In this document: positions 17,741-24,517 of the stretch, in pieces | Layout: each line of letters begins with the position of its first letter | Numbering within the stretch: the first letter of the stretch is position 1 | From: DASYVD01 sp036000545 | Lineage (GTDB): Bacteria > Actinomycetota > UBA4738 > CALAEC01 | Length of the DNA: 24,954 nt | NCBI GenBank assembly: GCA_036000545.1 | Contig: DASYVD010000138.1 | Span: forward strand, 1-24,954 | Direction of reading: 5' to 3' | Made by a program: the position numbers and the translations under genes | The notes under the pieces: model-generated | Seen by the model: only the letters and a program-made list of their open reading frames with translations | What the model was told of the DNA's origin: nothing | Database searches by the model: none

Positions 17741-18732
17741 CCTGCGACCATCGCTTCTTTCGAGAAATGGCGCTCGACGCGCTCCCGGCATGCCTTCGGA
17801 TCGATGTCGCCGAGTCGCTTGATGGCGTCCGCAGCGTGCTCCGCGTAGCCCTCCACCGGAACCACGAACCCGGTCTCCCCGTCCGCGACGACCTCGGGAA
17901 CCGAGCCCCGCGGAGTAGCGATCACCGGCGTCCCGCAGGCCATCGATTCCGTCATCACCAGCCCGAAGGGCTCCTCCCAGTCGATCGGGAACAGGACCGC
18001 CCTGGCCCGGGACAACAGATCCACCTTCTCCTCGAGGGTGATCTCTCCGAGCACCTTGGCGTCGACCGGCATCTGAGGAAGGACTTCCTCGTTCCAATGC
18101 TGCTCTTCGACGGGGCTCGCCACCTTCACCGCCATCACCAGGGGCAGGCCCGTGACCCGAGCCGTCTCGACTGCGCGAAGGGCGCCCTTCACCGGGTCGG
18201 CACGCCCCAGGAACAGGAGGAAATCCTCCTTCTGCTCCCGGAACGGGTACAGCGGCATGTCGATCCCGTTGTAGACGACGCCTCCGTACTTCAGCTCGGG
18301 CATGAACGATCGCTGGTTCTCGCTGATCGCCACGAACCACACGCGGTCGGCGATCTGCGCGTAGAGCTGCCGCATGTTGTCGGTGAAGGGCCCGTGAAGC
18401 GTGTGCACCACGGGCACGTCGATCAGCATCGCCGCCACCAGGCCGGACCACACGTTGTGCTGGTGGATCACGTCGAAGCGCGACAGGTCCCTGTGCACGA
18501 GCATCGAGTGCATCGTGTCGAGCCATGGATCGTTGATGAGCCTCGAGCCCGGGGCAGTCTCGAACACGTATTCCAGCTTGGCCTTGGTCTTTGAGTCTCC
18601 GGTAGCGAACAACGTCACGTCGTGGCCCCGCTCGACGAGCCCGTCGGCAAGCAGCGCCACGACCCATTCGATCCCGCCGTAGCCGGCCGGGGGGACGGCT
18701 AGCCAGGGCGGAGCGACCTGAGCGATGCGCAT
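17695..18732 (-). CDS. GT4-family glycosyltransferase
   Basis: A 345-residue GT-B fold transferase using a nucleotide-activated sugar. The N-terminal domain has the acceptor-side glycine loop PPAGYGGIEWVV; the C-terminal domain has the donor-binding stretch FLLFLGRADPVKG and the E-x7-E motif E254-E262 (EEPFGLVMTE) followed by ACGTPVIATPRGSVPEVV. No membrane segment is present. TAGGCT (18744-18739) lies 6 nt before the ATG with no ribosome site, suggesting leaderless expression. It is divergent from the GT2 gene, 90 nt away, so the two could share a glycan or glycoside pathway. The sugar and acceptor are not identifiable. Confidence 0.93.
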   Translation of the reverse strand: MRIAQVAPPWLAVPPAGYGGIEWVVALLADGLVERGHDVTLFATGDSKTKAKLEYVFETAPGSRLINDPWLDTMHSMLVHRDLSRFDVIHQHNVWSGLVAAMLIDVPVVHTLHGPFTDNMRQLYAQIADRVWFVAISENQRSFMPELKYGGVVYNGIDMPLYPFREQKEDFLLFLGRADPVKGALRAVETARVTGLPLVMAVKVASPVEEQHWNEEVLPQMPVDAKVLGEITLEEKVDLLSRARAVLFPIDWEEPFGLVMTESMACGTPVIATPRGSVPEVVADGETGFVVPVEGYAEHAADAIKRLGDIDPKACRERVERHFSKEAMVAGYEAVFDRAATESSR

Positions 18733-18738
18733 GGTCCC

Positions 18739-18744
18739 AGCCTA
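18739..18744 (-). promoter_or_regulatory. Putative -10 element of a leaderless GT4 transcript
   Basis: TAGGCT on the minus strand, then 6 nt (GGGACC), then ATG. The layout matches that upstream of selA (TACGCT, 6 nt, ATG). No strong -35 was seen. Confidence 0.4.
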
Positions 18745-18822
18745 ACCAACTTGCGGCCGATCCCCCGGCGGGCTCAGGCCGTGGCGCTCAGTTTCCGAGG
18801 ACCTAAGAGACGTGGTGCTAGC

Positions 18823-20229
18823 ATGAAGCGGGAGGTGTCCGCGACGTCAGACGGCGAGCCTTCAGGCGACCAGCTTCTCGCCGACGACGTTCTGTTCCAG
18901 ATCGAGAAGATCGGCGAAGCCGACGTCCTCGTCGGTATCCCCTGCTTCAACAACGAGAACACCATCGGCTCGGTCATCGCGGCGGTCGAGGCCGGTCTGC
19001 GGAAGCACTTCGCCGACCATTCCGCCGTGATCTGCATCTCCGACGGAGGCTCGACCGACCGGACGCTGGCCGTGGCACAGCGGGCCGGGGTCGGCGACGA
19101 TCACGAGCAGCTCCTGGTGCCCGCGGCTACCCCGGTGCCGAAGCGAGTAACGTTCGCCTACCGTGGGTTGCCGGGGAAGGGGAGCGCGTTCCGATCGATC
19201 TTCGAGGTGGCACGGCGACTGTCGGCGGGCGCATGCGCGGTGGTCGATTCGGACCTGCGAAGCATCACTCCGAACTGGTTGGACCGGCTGCTCTCCCCCG
19301 TCGTCCACTACGACTACGAGTTCGTCGCCCCCGTCTACAGCCGGCACAAGTATGACGGGACCATCACCAACTGCATCGCCTACCCGCTGACCACGGCCCT
19401 GTACGGGACCCGGCTCCGTCAGCCGATCGGCGGCGAGTTCGGGTTCTCCGGAAAGCTCGCCGGACACTACGCGGAAAAGAACGTGTGGGACACCGACGTG
19501 GCCCGTTTCGGTATCGACATCTGGATGACCACGGTGGCCCTGTCGGAGGGGTTCCGGGTATGCCAGACGATCCTGGGAGCGAAGATCCACGACGTGAAGG
19601 ATCCGGGGAAAGACCTGGGACCCATGTTCCGGCAGGTCGTGGGGAGCCTGTTCGCCCTGTCCGGGAAGTACCGGGATCGGTGGTGGGATGTGAGCGGCGC
19701 TGCCGCGCCCACCACGTTCGGGTTCCAAGCCGCGTATTCGGCCGAGCCGATCGCGGTCTCGGTTCCCCGGCTCATCTGGAAGTTCGTCGAGGGTTATGTC
19801 CGGCACCACGAGCTCTGGGGGCTGATCCTGTCGGAGGAATCGATGACCGGGGTCCAGCGCGCCGTGGAGGAGGCCTCGGAGAGCGCGCACGGGTTGGTCC
19901 TCGATGCCGACCTGTGGATCAAGATCGTGTACGACTCCCTCATCGCCTACAACACCCGGCAGGTCGATGCCGGCAGCCTCCTGGATTCCCTGATCCCCCT
20001 GTACTTCGCTCGCACTGCCACCTTCGTCCAGCAGGCCGCGCAGGACACTCCCGAAGAGGCGGAACAACGCGTGGAAGCGGCCGTGGATGCGGCCGTCCAG
20101 CTCAAGCCGTATCTCAAGCGGCGGTGGCGTGACGAGCACGTCCCCGACCACCGACTCGACGAGCAGCCGGTGCCGGAGGAGGGCGAGACGCCCGAGGGTG
20201 TGGAGCGGGCCCTGGCCTCCGGCGCCTAG
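18823..20229 (+). CDS. GT2/GT81-like glycosyltransferase
   Basis: A 468-residue GT-A fold transferase resembling glucosyl-3-phosphoglycerate or mannosylglycerate synthases. It shows the nucleotide-binding start DVLVGIPCFNNENTIGSVI, ISDGGSTDRT, the metal-binding D-x-D in VVDSDLRSITPNW, and GEFGFSGKLA and FGIDIWMT further on, as in that group. The C-terminal quarter is helical and ends in an acidic disordered tail. There is no membrane span. The ATG at 18823 is preferred to a TTG at 18751 that would add a basic, unconserved leader. A role in making a glycerate-type compatible solute or a lipid precursor is an inference from the fold only. Confidence 0.85.
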   Translation: MKREVSATSDGEPSGDQLLADDVLFQIEKIGEADVLVGIPCFNNENTIGSVIAAVEAGLRKHFADHSAVICISDGGSTDRTLAVAQRAGVGDDHEQLLVPAATPVPKRVTFAYRGLPGKGSAFRSIFEVARRLSAGACAVVDSDLRSITPNWLDRLLSPVVHYDYEFVAPVYSRHKYDGTITNCIAYPLTTALYGTRLRQPIGGEFGFSGKLAGHYAEKNVWDTDVARFGIDIWMTTVALSEGFRVCQTILGAKIHDVKDPGKDLGPMFRQVVGSLFALSGKYRDRWWDVSGAAAPTTFGFQAAYSAEPIAVSVPRLIWKFVEGYVRHHELWGLILSEESMTGVQRAVEEASESAHGLVLDADLWIKIVYDSLIAYNTRQVDAGSLLDSLIPLYFARTATFVQQAAQDTPEEAEQRVEAAVDAAVQLKPYLKRRWRDEHVPDHRLDEQPVPEEGETPEGVERALASGA

Positions 20230-20315
20230 CGCCGCCCGGGCAGCTCCGCTTTCCCGATCCACCGGGAACACTTTCGGATCCCTCCCCCGTCCAACCCGGG
20301 AAGGAGGTGGTCCGG

Positions 20316-21359
20316 ATGTTTCGAAAGTCGCTCGTGGCCGGGGGGGCGATGGCGTTCCTCCTGGTCGCCGCGCCCGCCTGGGCCTGCGGCGGCCTGGTGG
20401 CCCCCAACGGCACGATCAACCTGGTGCGCACCACGACGCTGGCCGCGTACCACAACGGCGTGGAGCACTACGTCACGGGGTTCAACTTCGTGGGGGCCGG
20501 AGCAAAGTTCGGCTCGATCGTCCCCCTCCCCGACGTTCCCACCAAGGTCGTCAGAGCCGGGGACTGGACGCTCCAGCGGCTGGTGCTGGAGGTGCAGCCG
20601 CCCGCGGCCGAGGCCAGGGGCCTGGTCCTCGCCAGCGCGGCCAACTTCGACACGGCTCAGGTCCTCCTGGAGACCCAGGTGGACTCCCTGGACATCACCG
20701 TGCTGAAGGGTGGGGGCACGGAGGTCGGGAACTGGGCCCGTGAGAACGGGTTCTCGCTCTCTCCCGATGCGCCCGAGGTCCTCGACTTCTACGCCCAGCG
20801 CAGCCCAATCTTCATGGCCGCGAAGTTCAACGCCGAGCGGGCGGCCCGTCAGGGGATCGACCAGGGCACGAGCATCCCCGTCCACCTGACCATCCCCACG
20901 GACAACCCGTGGGTCCCCCTTCGGATCCTGGCCCTGGGGCGGAAGCCGGCCGAGGCCGTGGAGGCGGATGTCTTCCTGCTCACCAGTGACCGGCCGGCCC
21001 TGCTTGCAGGAGGCTCCTGGGTCGACGCCCTGGAGACCGGTCGCCCCGGCCTCGTGCTCACTCAGAGCGGGCCCACCTCGGCCGGGCTCATGGCCGACCT
21101 GAGCTCCGACAAGGGGATGGGCTGGATGCCCGAGGAGATGTGGCTGACCTATCTGAAGCTCGACACGCTCGCCGGAAGCCTCACGTACGACCTGGCGATC
21201 GACGTCACCGGCCGAGCGGCACCCTCGCCCGTGGATGCGGGCCTCACCCTGCCCGACTTGGGCTCGGCGCAGCGGACGTGGGCGCTGTGGGTCGCCGGCG
21301 CGGTGATGGTCGCGGCGGGGGCGGCGGCCCTGACCCGCCGCCGGATCAGATTGGCGTGA
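20316..21359 (+). CDS. DUF2330 family exported protein
   Basis: A 347-residue protein with an N-terminal signal sequence (about 1-23) followed at once by A-C-G-G, the typical mature start of DUF2330 proteins, and a C-terminal membrane helix (about 318-338) followed by RRRIRLA, so it is probably displayed outside and anchored at its C-terminus. The middle is a beta-rich domain with a LVLEVQPP...LVLASAANFDTAQ segment. The family has no known function. GGAGGTGG (20303-20310) lies just upstream of the ATG at 20316; an in-frame GTG at 20307 is inside that site. The stop codon overlaps the GTG of the cupredoxin gene by 4 nt, so the two proteins may act together. Confidence 0.88.
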   Translation: MFRKSLVAGGAMAFLLVAAPAWACGGLVAPNGTINLVRTTTLAAYHNGVEHYVTGFNFVGAGAKFGSIVPLPDVPTKVVRAGDWTLQRLVLEVQPPAAEARGLVLASAANFDTAQVLLETQVDSLDITVLKGGGTEVGNWARENGFSLSPDAPEVLDFYAQRSPIFMAAKFNAERAARQGIDQGTSIPVHLTIPTDNPWVPLRILALGRKPAEAVEADVFLLTSDRPALLAGGSWVDALETGRPGLVLTQSGPTSAGLMADLSSDKGMGWMPEEMWLTYLKLDTLAGSLTYDLAIDVTGRAAPSPVDAGLTLPDLGSAQRTWALWVAGAVMVAAGAAALTRRRIRLA

Positions 21360-21760
21360 GGAAGCTCCTCACCACGGGGGCAGTGGTTCTGGCCCTGGCG
21401 AGCACCGCGGCGTGCTCGCTGGGGCCTGGGCCCGGTCGGCGAACCGTGGAGATCACCATCCGACACTCCCGGTTCGACCCATCCGAGCTGTCCTTCCCGG
21501 CCGGGACCATGGTCCGCTTCGTGATCCGGAACACCGATCCCATCGACCACGAGTTCATCCTGGGAAACCAGGAAGTCCAGGACCGCCACGAGACGGGCAC
21601 GGAGCCCCACCATGGCACGATCCCAGGTGAGGTCTCGGTTGCGGCCGGCCAGAGCGCCGCCACCACCTACCGCTTCGGGGAGCCGGGAATGCTGCTGTTC
21701 GGTTGCCACTTGCCCGGGCACTGGGACTACGGGATGCGCGGACTGGTCGCGGTGGACTGA
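21356..21760 (+). CDS. Cupredoxin-domain lipoprotein
   Basis: A 134-residue predicted blue copper protein. Its signal peptide (1-19) ends in a TAAC lipobox-like sequence with Cys20 as the possible lipidation site. The copper ligands fit the type 1 pattern: H65 (DHEF), C117, H122 and M127 in GCHLPGHWDYGM (C-x4-H-x4-M). It would carry electrons or copper on the outer face of the membrane. The GTG start at 21356 overlaps the upstream stop as GTGA. The region upstream in the same frame is antisense-like shadow sequence and is not included. Confidence 0.9.
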   Translation: MRKLLTTGAVVLALASTAACSLGPGPGRRTVEITIRHSRFDPSELSFPAGTMVRFVIRNTDPIDHEFILGNQEVQDRHETGTEPHHGTIPGEVSVAAGQSAATTYRFGEPGMLLFGCHLPGHWDYGMRGLVAVD

Positions 21761-21783
21761 GCTGGGCGGTCGCTGGGGGGCCC

Positions 21784-21843
21784 GGGGGGAGTAGCTCGCC
21801 CGGAGTACGTCGAGCGATGAGCCGGACGGCGAGCGGACCCCCC
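21784..21843 (-). repeat. Inverted copy of the palindromic-arm repeat with a different core
   Basis: Read on the minus strand this segment starts GGGGGGTCCGCTCGC and ends GCGAGCTACTCCCCCC, the same arms as the three units at 5015-5248, but the roughly 28-bp centre is unrelated in sequence. It lies between the cupredoxin gene and tRNA-Pro. Confidence 0.8.
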
Positions 21844-21866
21844 GGATGGAGAGGCCGTCCCTGCCG

Positions 21867-21896
21867 TAGAATCGGGTCCGGCCGGCGGTGCCGGCC
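21867..21896 (+). promoter_or_regulatory. Putative tRNA promoter -10 and leader hairpin
   Basis: TAGAAT (21867-21872) is 29 nt upstream of tRNA-Pro. Between them GGCCGGC (21880-21886) pairs perfectly with GCCGGCC (21890-21896) around a GGT loop, a stable hairpin that would lie in the 5' leader of the pre-tRNA. Confidence 0.4.
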
Positions 21897-21901
21897 ACCA
21901 T

Positions 21902-21975
21902 CGGGACGTAGCGCAGCTTGGTAGCGCGCAGCGTTCGGGACGCTGAGGTCGCGGGTTCAAATCCCGCCGTCCCGA
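21902..21975 (+). tRNA. tRNA-Pro (anticodon CGG)
   Basis: A full cloverleaf can be drawn: acceptor arms CGGGACG (21902-21908) and CGTCCCG (21968-21974) with discriminator A, D stem GCGC/GCGC, anticodon stem CAGCG/CGCTG with loop TTCGGGA (anticodon CGG at 21936-21938), and T stem GCGGG/CCCGC with loop TTCAAAT. The 3' CCA is not encoded. A tyrosine integrase gene starts 76 nt downstream, so the 3' half of this tRNA is the likely attachment site of an integrated element. Confidence 0.97.
21945..21975 (+). other. Probable attL core in the tRNA-Pro 3' end
   Basis: Tyrosine integrases commonly recombine within tRNA 3' ends and the integrase gene starts just downstream. No second copy of this segment was found to the right edge of the window, so attR should lie beyond 24954. 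The exact core cannot be set without it. Confidence 0.5.
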
Positions 21976-21999
21976 CTATACTGGCCTCTGACCAGGGAC

Positions 22000-22029
22000 G
22001 GTAACCACCCGGTAACCACCGGGACCGTC
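22000..22029 (+). repeat. Direct and inverted repeats upstream of the integrase
   Basis: GGTAACCACC occurs at 22000-22009 and again at 22011-22020, 11 bp apart, about one helical turn. The second copy lies in the perfect palindrome CCCGGT-AACC-ACCGGG (22008-22023), and an outer pair GACGGT (21997-22002)/ACCGTC (22024-22029) encloses both. These look like arm-type integrase sites or an operator for integrase control. Confidence 0.5.
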
Positions 22030-22050
22030 GCCGGGAAGGAGGCGAAGACG

Positions 22051-23217
22051 ATGGCCGACATCCGCAAGAAGCACGATCGGGCCTGGCTCGTCCGGTGGCG
22101 CGAGAAGGGGAAGCAGCGTTACCGGCAGTTCAAGACCCAGGCTGAGGCAGAGGACTTCCGGCGCAGCGTTGAACCCTTGCCGAAGGCCATCCGCGACGTT
22201 CCAGGCATCCCCGGGTGGGGCGACGCGCCACCGCTTCCCGCCGCGGACGATGCATACAGCGTTGCCGGGTACGCTCGCCGGATGAACGAGGCGGATCGGG
22301 ACCTCCGGTCGACGACCCGGACCGAGTACGAGGGCCGCATCCGTCACCACCTGGACGGGACCACGCTCGGCCAGATGGATATTCGCCACGTCATGCCAGA
22401 GGACGTCGCCGAGTGGTGGGCGAACCTGCATGACAAGAAGACCGGGGAGCCGGCCGGCCCCGGAGTTCGGCGGAATGCCGTCAAGATGATCGCCCGGGTG
22501 TTCAACCGGGCGGTATTCGTCGGCGACATCGAGGTCTCACCAGTCAAGCGCGTACCGGAGATCAAGCGACCCCGCGTCCGAAAGAAGGACAACGCCCTTA
22601 CGGTCGCCCAGCTCGAACGGCTAGCCGATGCCGCCGCCAAGGGCGATGGCCGGACCGAGCAGACGCAGAGGCGTGACCGGCTCATCGTGCTGGTGATGGG
22701 GTTCGGCGGCCTCCGCGCCAGCGAGGTCGGCGGGCTCCGGATCGACGACATTCGCCGGAACGGCCAGCGGTGCCGGCTCCGGGTATCCCGAGCCGTGGTC
22801 CGGGAGGCCGGGGAGACTTACATCACGGACCTGAAGACCGACGCCGCGCGCCGGCTCGTACCGATCCCCTGCTCGGTCGCCGACGAGCTCGAGGCGTACG
22901 TCCGGGACTACGACGTCGACGGCCCGATCTTCACGCAGGAATCCGGCAAGTTGATGATCCGGAACAACATCGCGGGCGTAGTTGGGCGGGCCGCGAAGCG
23001 CGCCAGTCTCCAAGGCGTCCACGCCCACGGTCTCCGGCATACCGCAGCCTCGATCGCGGTCCAGGCCGGGGCGAACCCCGAAGCCCTCCGAGCGATGCTA
23101 GGCCACACGGACGTCCGGATCACCCTCCAGACTTACACCCACCTTTGGGACTGGGGCGCCGACGAGATCGCCGACACGATGGAGCACCTTCGCGAGCAGT
23201 ACCGGCGCGGGTCCTAG
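22051..23217 (+). CDS. Tyrosine recombinase / phage-type integrase
   Basis: A 388-residue site-specific recombinase. It has an N-terminal arm-binding region (1-40, RAWLVRWREKGKQRYRQFKT), a SAM-like core-binding domain (about 65-170), and a catalytic domain with R222 (LRASEVGGLR), K262 (DLKTDAARR), H326-x-x-R329 (HGLRH), H352 (LGHTD) and nucleophile Y362 (TYTH). All catalytic residues are present, so it should be active. GGAAGGAGG (22034-22042) lies 8 nt before the ATG. Its place 76 nt after tRNA-Pro is the classic arrangement for an element integrated in a tRNA gene. Confidence 0.97.
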   Translation: MADIRKKHDRAWLVRWREKGKQRYRQFKTQAEAEDFRRSVEPLPKAIRDVPGIPGWGDAPPLPAADDAYSVAGYARRMNEADRDLRSTTRTEYEGRIRHHLDGTTLGQMDIRHVMPEDVAEWWANLHDKKTGEPAGPGVRRNAVKMIARVFNRAVFVGDIEVSPVKRVPEIKRPRVRKKDNALTVAQLERLADAAAKGDGRTEQTQRRDRLIVLVMGFGGLRASEVGGLRIDDIRRNGQRCRLRVSRAVVREAGETYITDLKTDAARRLVPIPCSVADELEAYVRDYDVDGPIFTQESGKLMIRNNIAGVVGRAAKRASLQGVHAHGLRHTAASIAVQAGANPEALRAMLGHTDVRITLQTYTHLWDWGADEIADTMEHLREQYRRGS

Positions 23218-23233
23218 GATATCCTCGGGGTCG

Positions 23234-23614
23234 ATGAGCGACCAATGTGCGAAGTGCAATACCAAGCTCGACGATTGGACCGGTAAGCCGGCCGAGCGCC
23301 CACCTTGCCCGAACTGCGGGGCCACCGCTCGGATCGTCGAGTTAGAGGTCCAATCAGGTGTCCACGTTATCGATTCTGACGTGGTTAGGCTCTCAGAAGA
23401 CGCCGTTGTTCAGCCTCCTACGATCGATAACGAGGGGAGGGTCTTCGACCCAACTATCCGCCGGGGATACCAGGCTCTGTCGGAGGCCGTCGCCGGCCTT
23501 CACGCCGACCACGCTCGCCTCTTCCTCCTAACTGACCTCGGCGGTGGCACCTTCCGTGCGCAGGTGCTCGACGAAGAGGGACAGGTGCTGGGTGACGGGC
23601 TCGGTAAACGATGA
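23234..23614 (+). CDS. Hypothetical protein with N-terminal zinc ribbon
   Basis: A 126-residue protein not recognised by family. C5-x2-C8 and C25-x2-C28 (CPNC) form a probable zinc ribbon; the rest has short beta-rich segments ending in FRAQVLDEEGQVLGDGLGKR. It follows the integrase by 16 nt on the same strand. The DNA from about 23330 to 23480 is visibly less GC-rich and uses more A/T-ending codons than the chromosomal genes to the left, as expected for transferred DNA. Confidence 0.75.
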   Translation: MSDQCAKCNTKLDDWTGKPAERPPCPNCGATARIVELEVQSGVHVIDSDVVRLSEDAVVQPPTIDNEGRVFDPTIRRGYQALSEAVAGLHADHARLFLLTDLGGGTFRAQVLDEEGQVLGDGLGKR

Positions 23615-23672
23615 AGAGGATGCCATCCTAGACCTTGCTGAGCACCTACTTCGAGGGGACGACTCCTCGTAA
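23592..23672 (+). CDS. Possible overlapping small acidic protein
   Basis: A 26-codon frame starts at GTG 23592 inside the end of the zinc-ribbon gene in another frame and ends at TAA 23670-23672. Its sequence, rich in Asp/Glu with DEEDAILDLAEHLL, looks helical and protein-like. An AGGGA lies about 10 nt upstream. It could be an independent small gene, a frameshift extension of the upstream gene, or chance. Confidence 0.3.
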   Translation: MTGSVNDEEDAILDLAEHLLRGDDSS

Positions 23673-23709
23673 CCCGTCTACCGAGTGTAAGACGGGTTCC
23701 GCTGCGGAA
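23671..23709 (+). terminator. Strong hairpin(s), possible terminator or structured RNA
   Basis: AACCCGTCT (23671-23679) pairs perfectly over 9 bp with AGACGGGTT (23690-23698) around a 10-nt loop. A second short hairpin TTCCG/CGGAA (23697-23709) follows and shares two bases with it. There is no T-tract, so a classical intrinsic terminator is uncertain. It sits at the end of the small-gene cluster behind the integrase. Confidence 0.4.
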
Positions 23710-23781
23710 CACGACCTCCGCACGTGCTCTCTTCCATTACGCCGCTTCCGCATGTCAAGGTGCCCGCGGTGGTGATGCATA

Positions 23782-23949
23782 GTGGAACTGCGCGACCTGT
23801 TCGAGGGACTGGATGCCGGGGCGTCGATCGCCCTCGCCGAGGAGATTGGGAACCGGATGGACGCGAACGATACGGCCATCCGGGTCCTGGACGAGTTCGA
23901 CGAGATCATCGCCGACAAGCTGCTCGCGGAAGTGCTGAACGTCCCCTAA
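23782..23949 (+). CDS. Hypothetical small protein (55 aa)
   Basis: GTG at 23782 to TAA at 23947-23949 encodes a 55-residue acidic protein that is almost wholly helical (ELRDLFEGLDAG...IGNRMD...VLDEFDEIIADKLL). GGTGGTGA upstream may serve as ribosome site, and a TGA in the same frame just upstream fixes the start region. High GC in third positions supports coding. No family recognised. It is part of the integrated element. Confidence 0.55.
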   Translation: MELRDLFEGLDAGASIALAEEIGNRMDANDTAIRVLDEFDEIIADKLLAEVLNVP

Positions 23950-23984
23950 CGCCGTAAACGACGCCGGGGTAGCGACGCGCAGGG

Positions 23985-24001
23985 GGGCGGCCCGGCCGCC
24001 C
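23985..24001. terminator. GC-rich hairpin between convergent genes
   Basis: GGGCGG (23985-23990) pairs with CCGCCC (23996-24001) around CCCGG. It lies between the 55-aa gene (+) and the hypothetical gene on the minus strand, where a bidirectional terminator would be expected, but there is no T-tract on either side. Confidence 0.35.
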
Positions 24002-24036
24002 TACCTTGGACCCCCGCGGCCGGACCTCCCTGGTTT

Positions 24037-24501
24037 TTACTCGTCCCGCTTGCGCTCGAGCGCGTCGACAAGCCAGCCGTCCGGGCCTAGGTGCATCTGG
24101 AGAATGATGCAATTTGGGACCGGCTCGCCCTCCACGATCAGAGTATCTAGCGGAGCCACAATGACGTGTTCTAGGTTGGCGCCGACTGCACGCGTGCCGG
24201 AAAGGACTCCCCAGCGCTCGGGGTCGTGCCCCCGAAGAGTCTGGGACAAAGACGAGAGCCATTCAGTCGCAAGGCGAGGCCATCCCCCGACCAGCGTTTC
24301 CGCCAATTCGAGGTCGAGTTCCGGACCCCACACTTGGTCGACGATGCGACGGCGGTAGTCGGCGGTGCATTGGTGCCAAGCCTCCTGTACCTGCGCCCGT
24401 GAGACGAGGTCGAGCCAGTTGAGAGCGGCTTCTTGTGACGATATCGTCCCGCTGTGATCTCCTCTCGGACCATGCCCGCTTCTCATCATTCTGCTGGTCA
24501 C
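24037..24501 (-). CDS. Hypothetical protein, possible NTF2-like fold
   Basis: A 154-residue protein. GTG at 24501 is chosen because GGGGA lies 4 nt upstream; the longer in-frame version back to 24717 is antisense to the tape-measure-like coding frame and is rejected. The pattern of an N-terminal helix (QEAALNWLDLVSRAQVQEAWHQC), a middle segment with Trp/Leu-rich helices and C-terminal strands (NCIILQMHLGPDGWLVDALERK) resembles small NTF2/SnoaL-like proteins, but this is only a fold impression. It lies 16 nt downstream of the phage tail-like gene on the same strand. Confidence 0.6.
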   Translation of the reverse strand: MTSRMMRSGHGPRGDHSGTISSQEAALNWLDLVSRAQVQEAWHQCTADYRRRIVDQVWGPELDLELAETLVGGWPRLATEWLSSLSQTLRGHDPERWGVLSGTRAVGANLEHVIVAPLDTLIVEGEPVPNCIILQMHLGPDGWLVDALERKRDE

Positions 24502-24517
24502 TGTATCCCCTTTTGGA

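Noticed and set aside
23671..23709. tRNA or tRNA-Sec (selC) gene behind the integrase
   Set aside because: Only two hairpins form; no T arm with GGTTCRA, no acceptor stem and no TCA anticodon loop. No selC candidate was found elsewhere in the window either.
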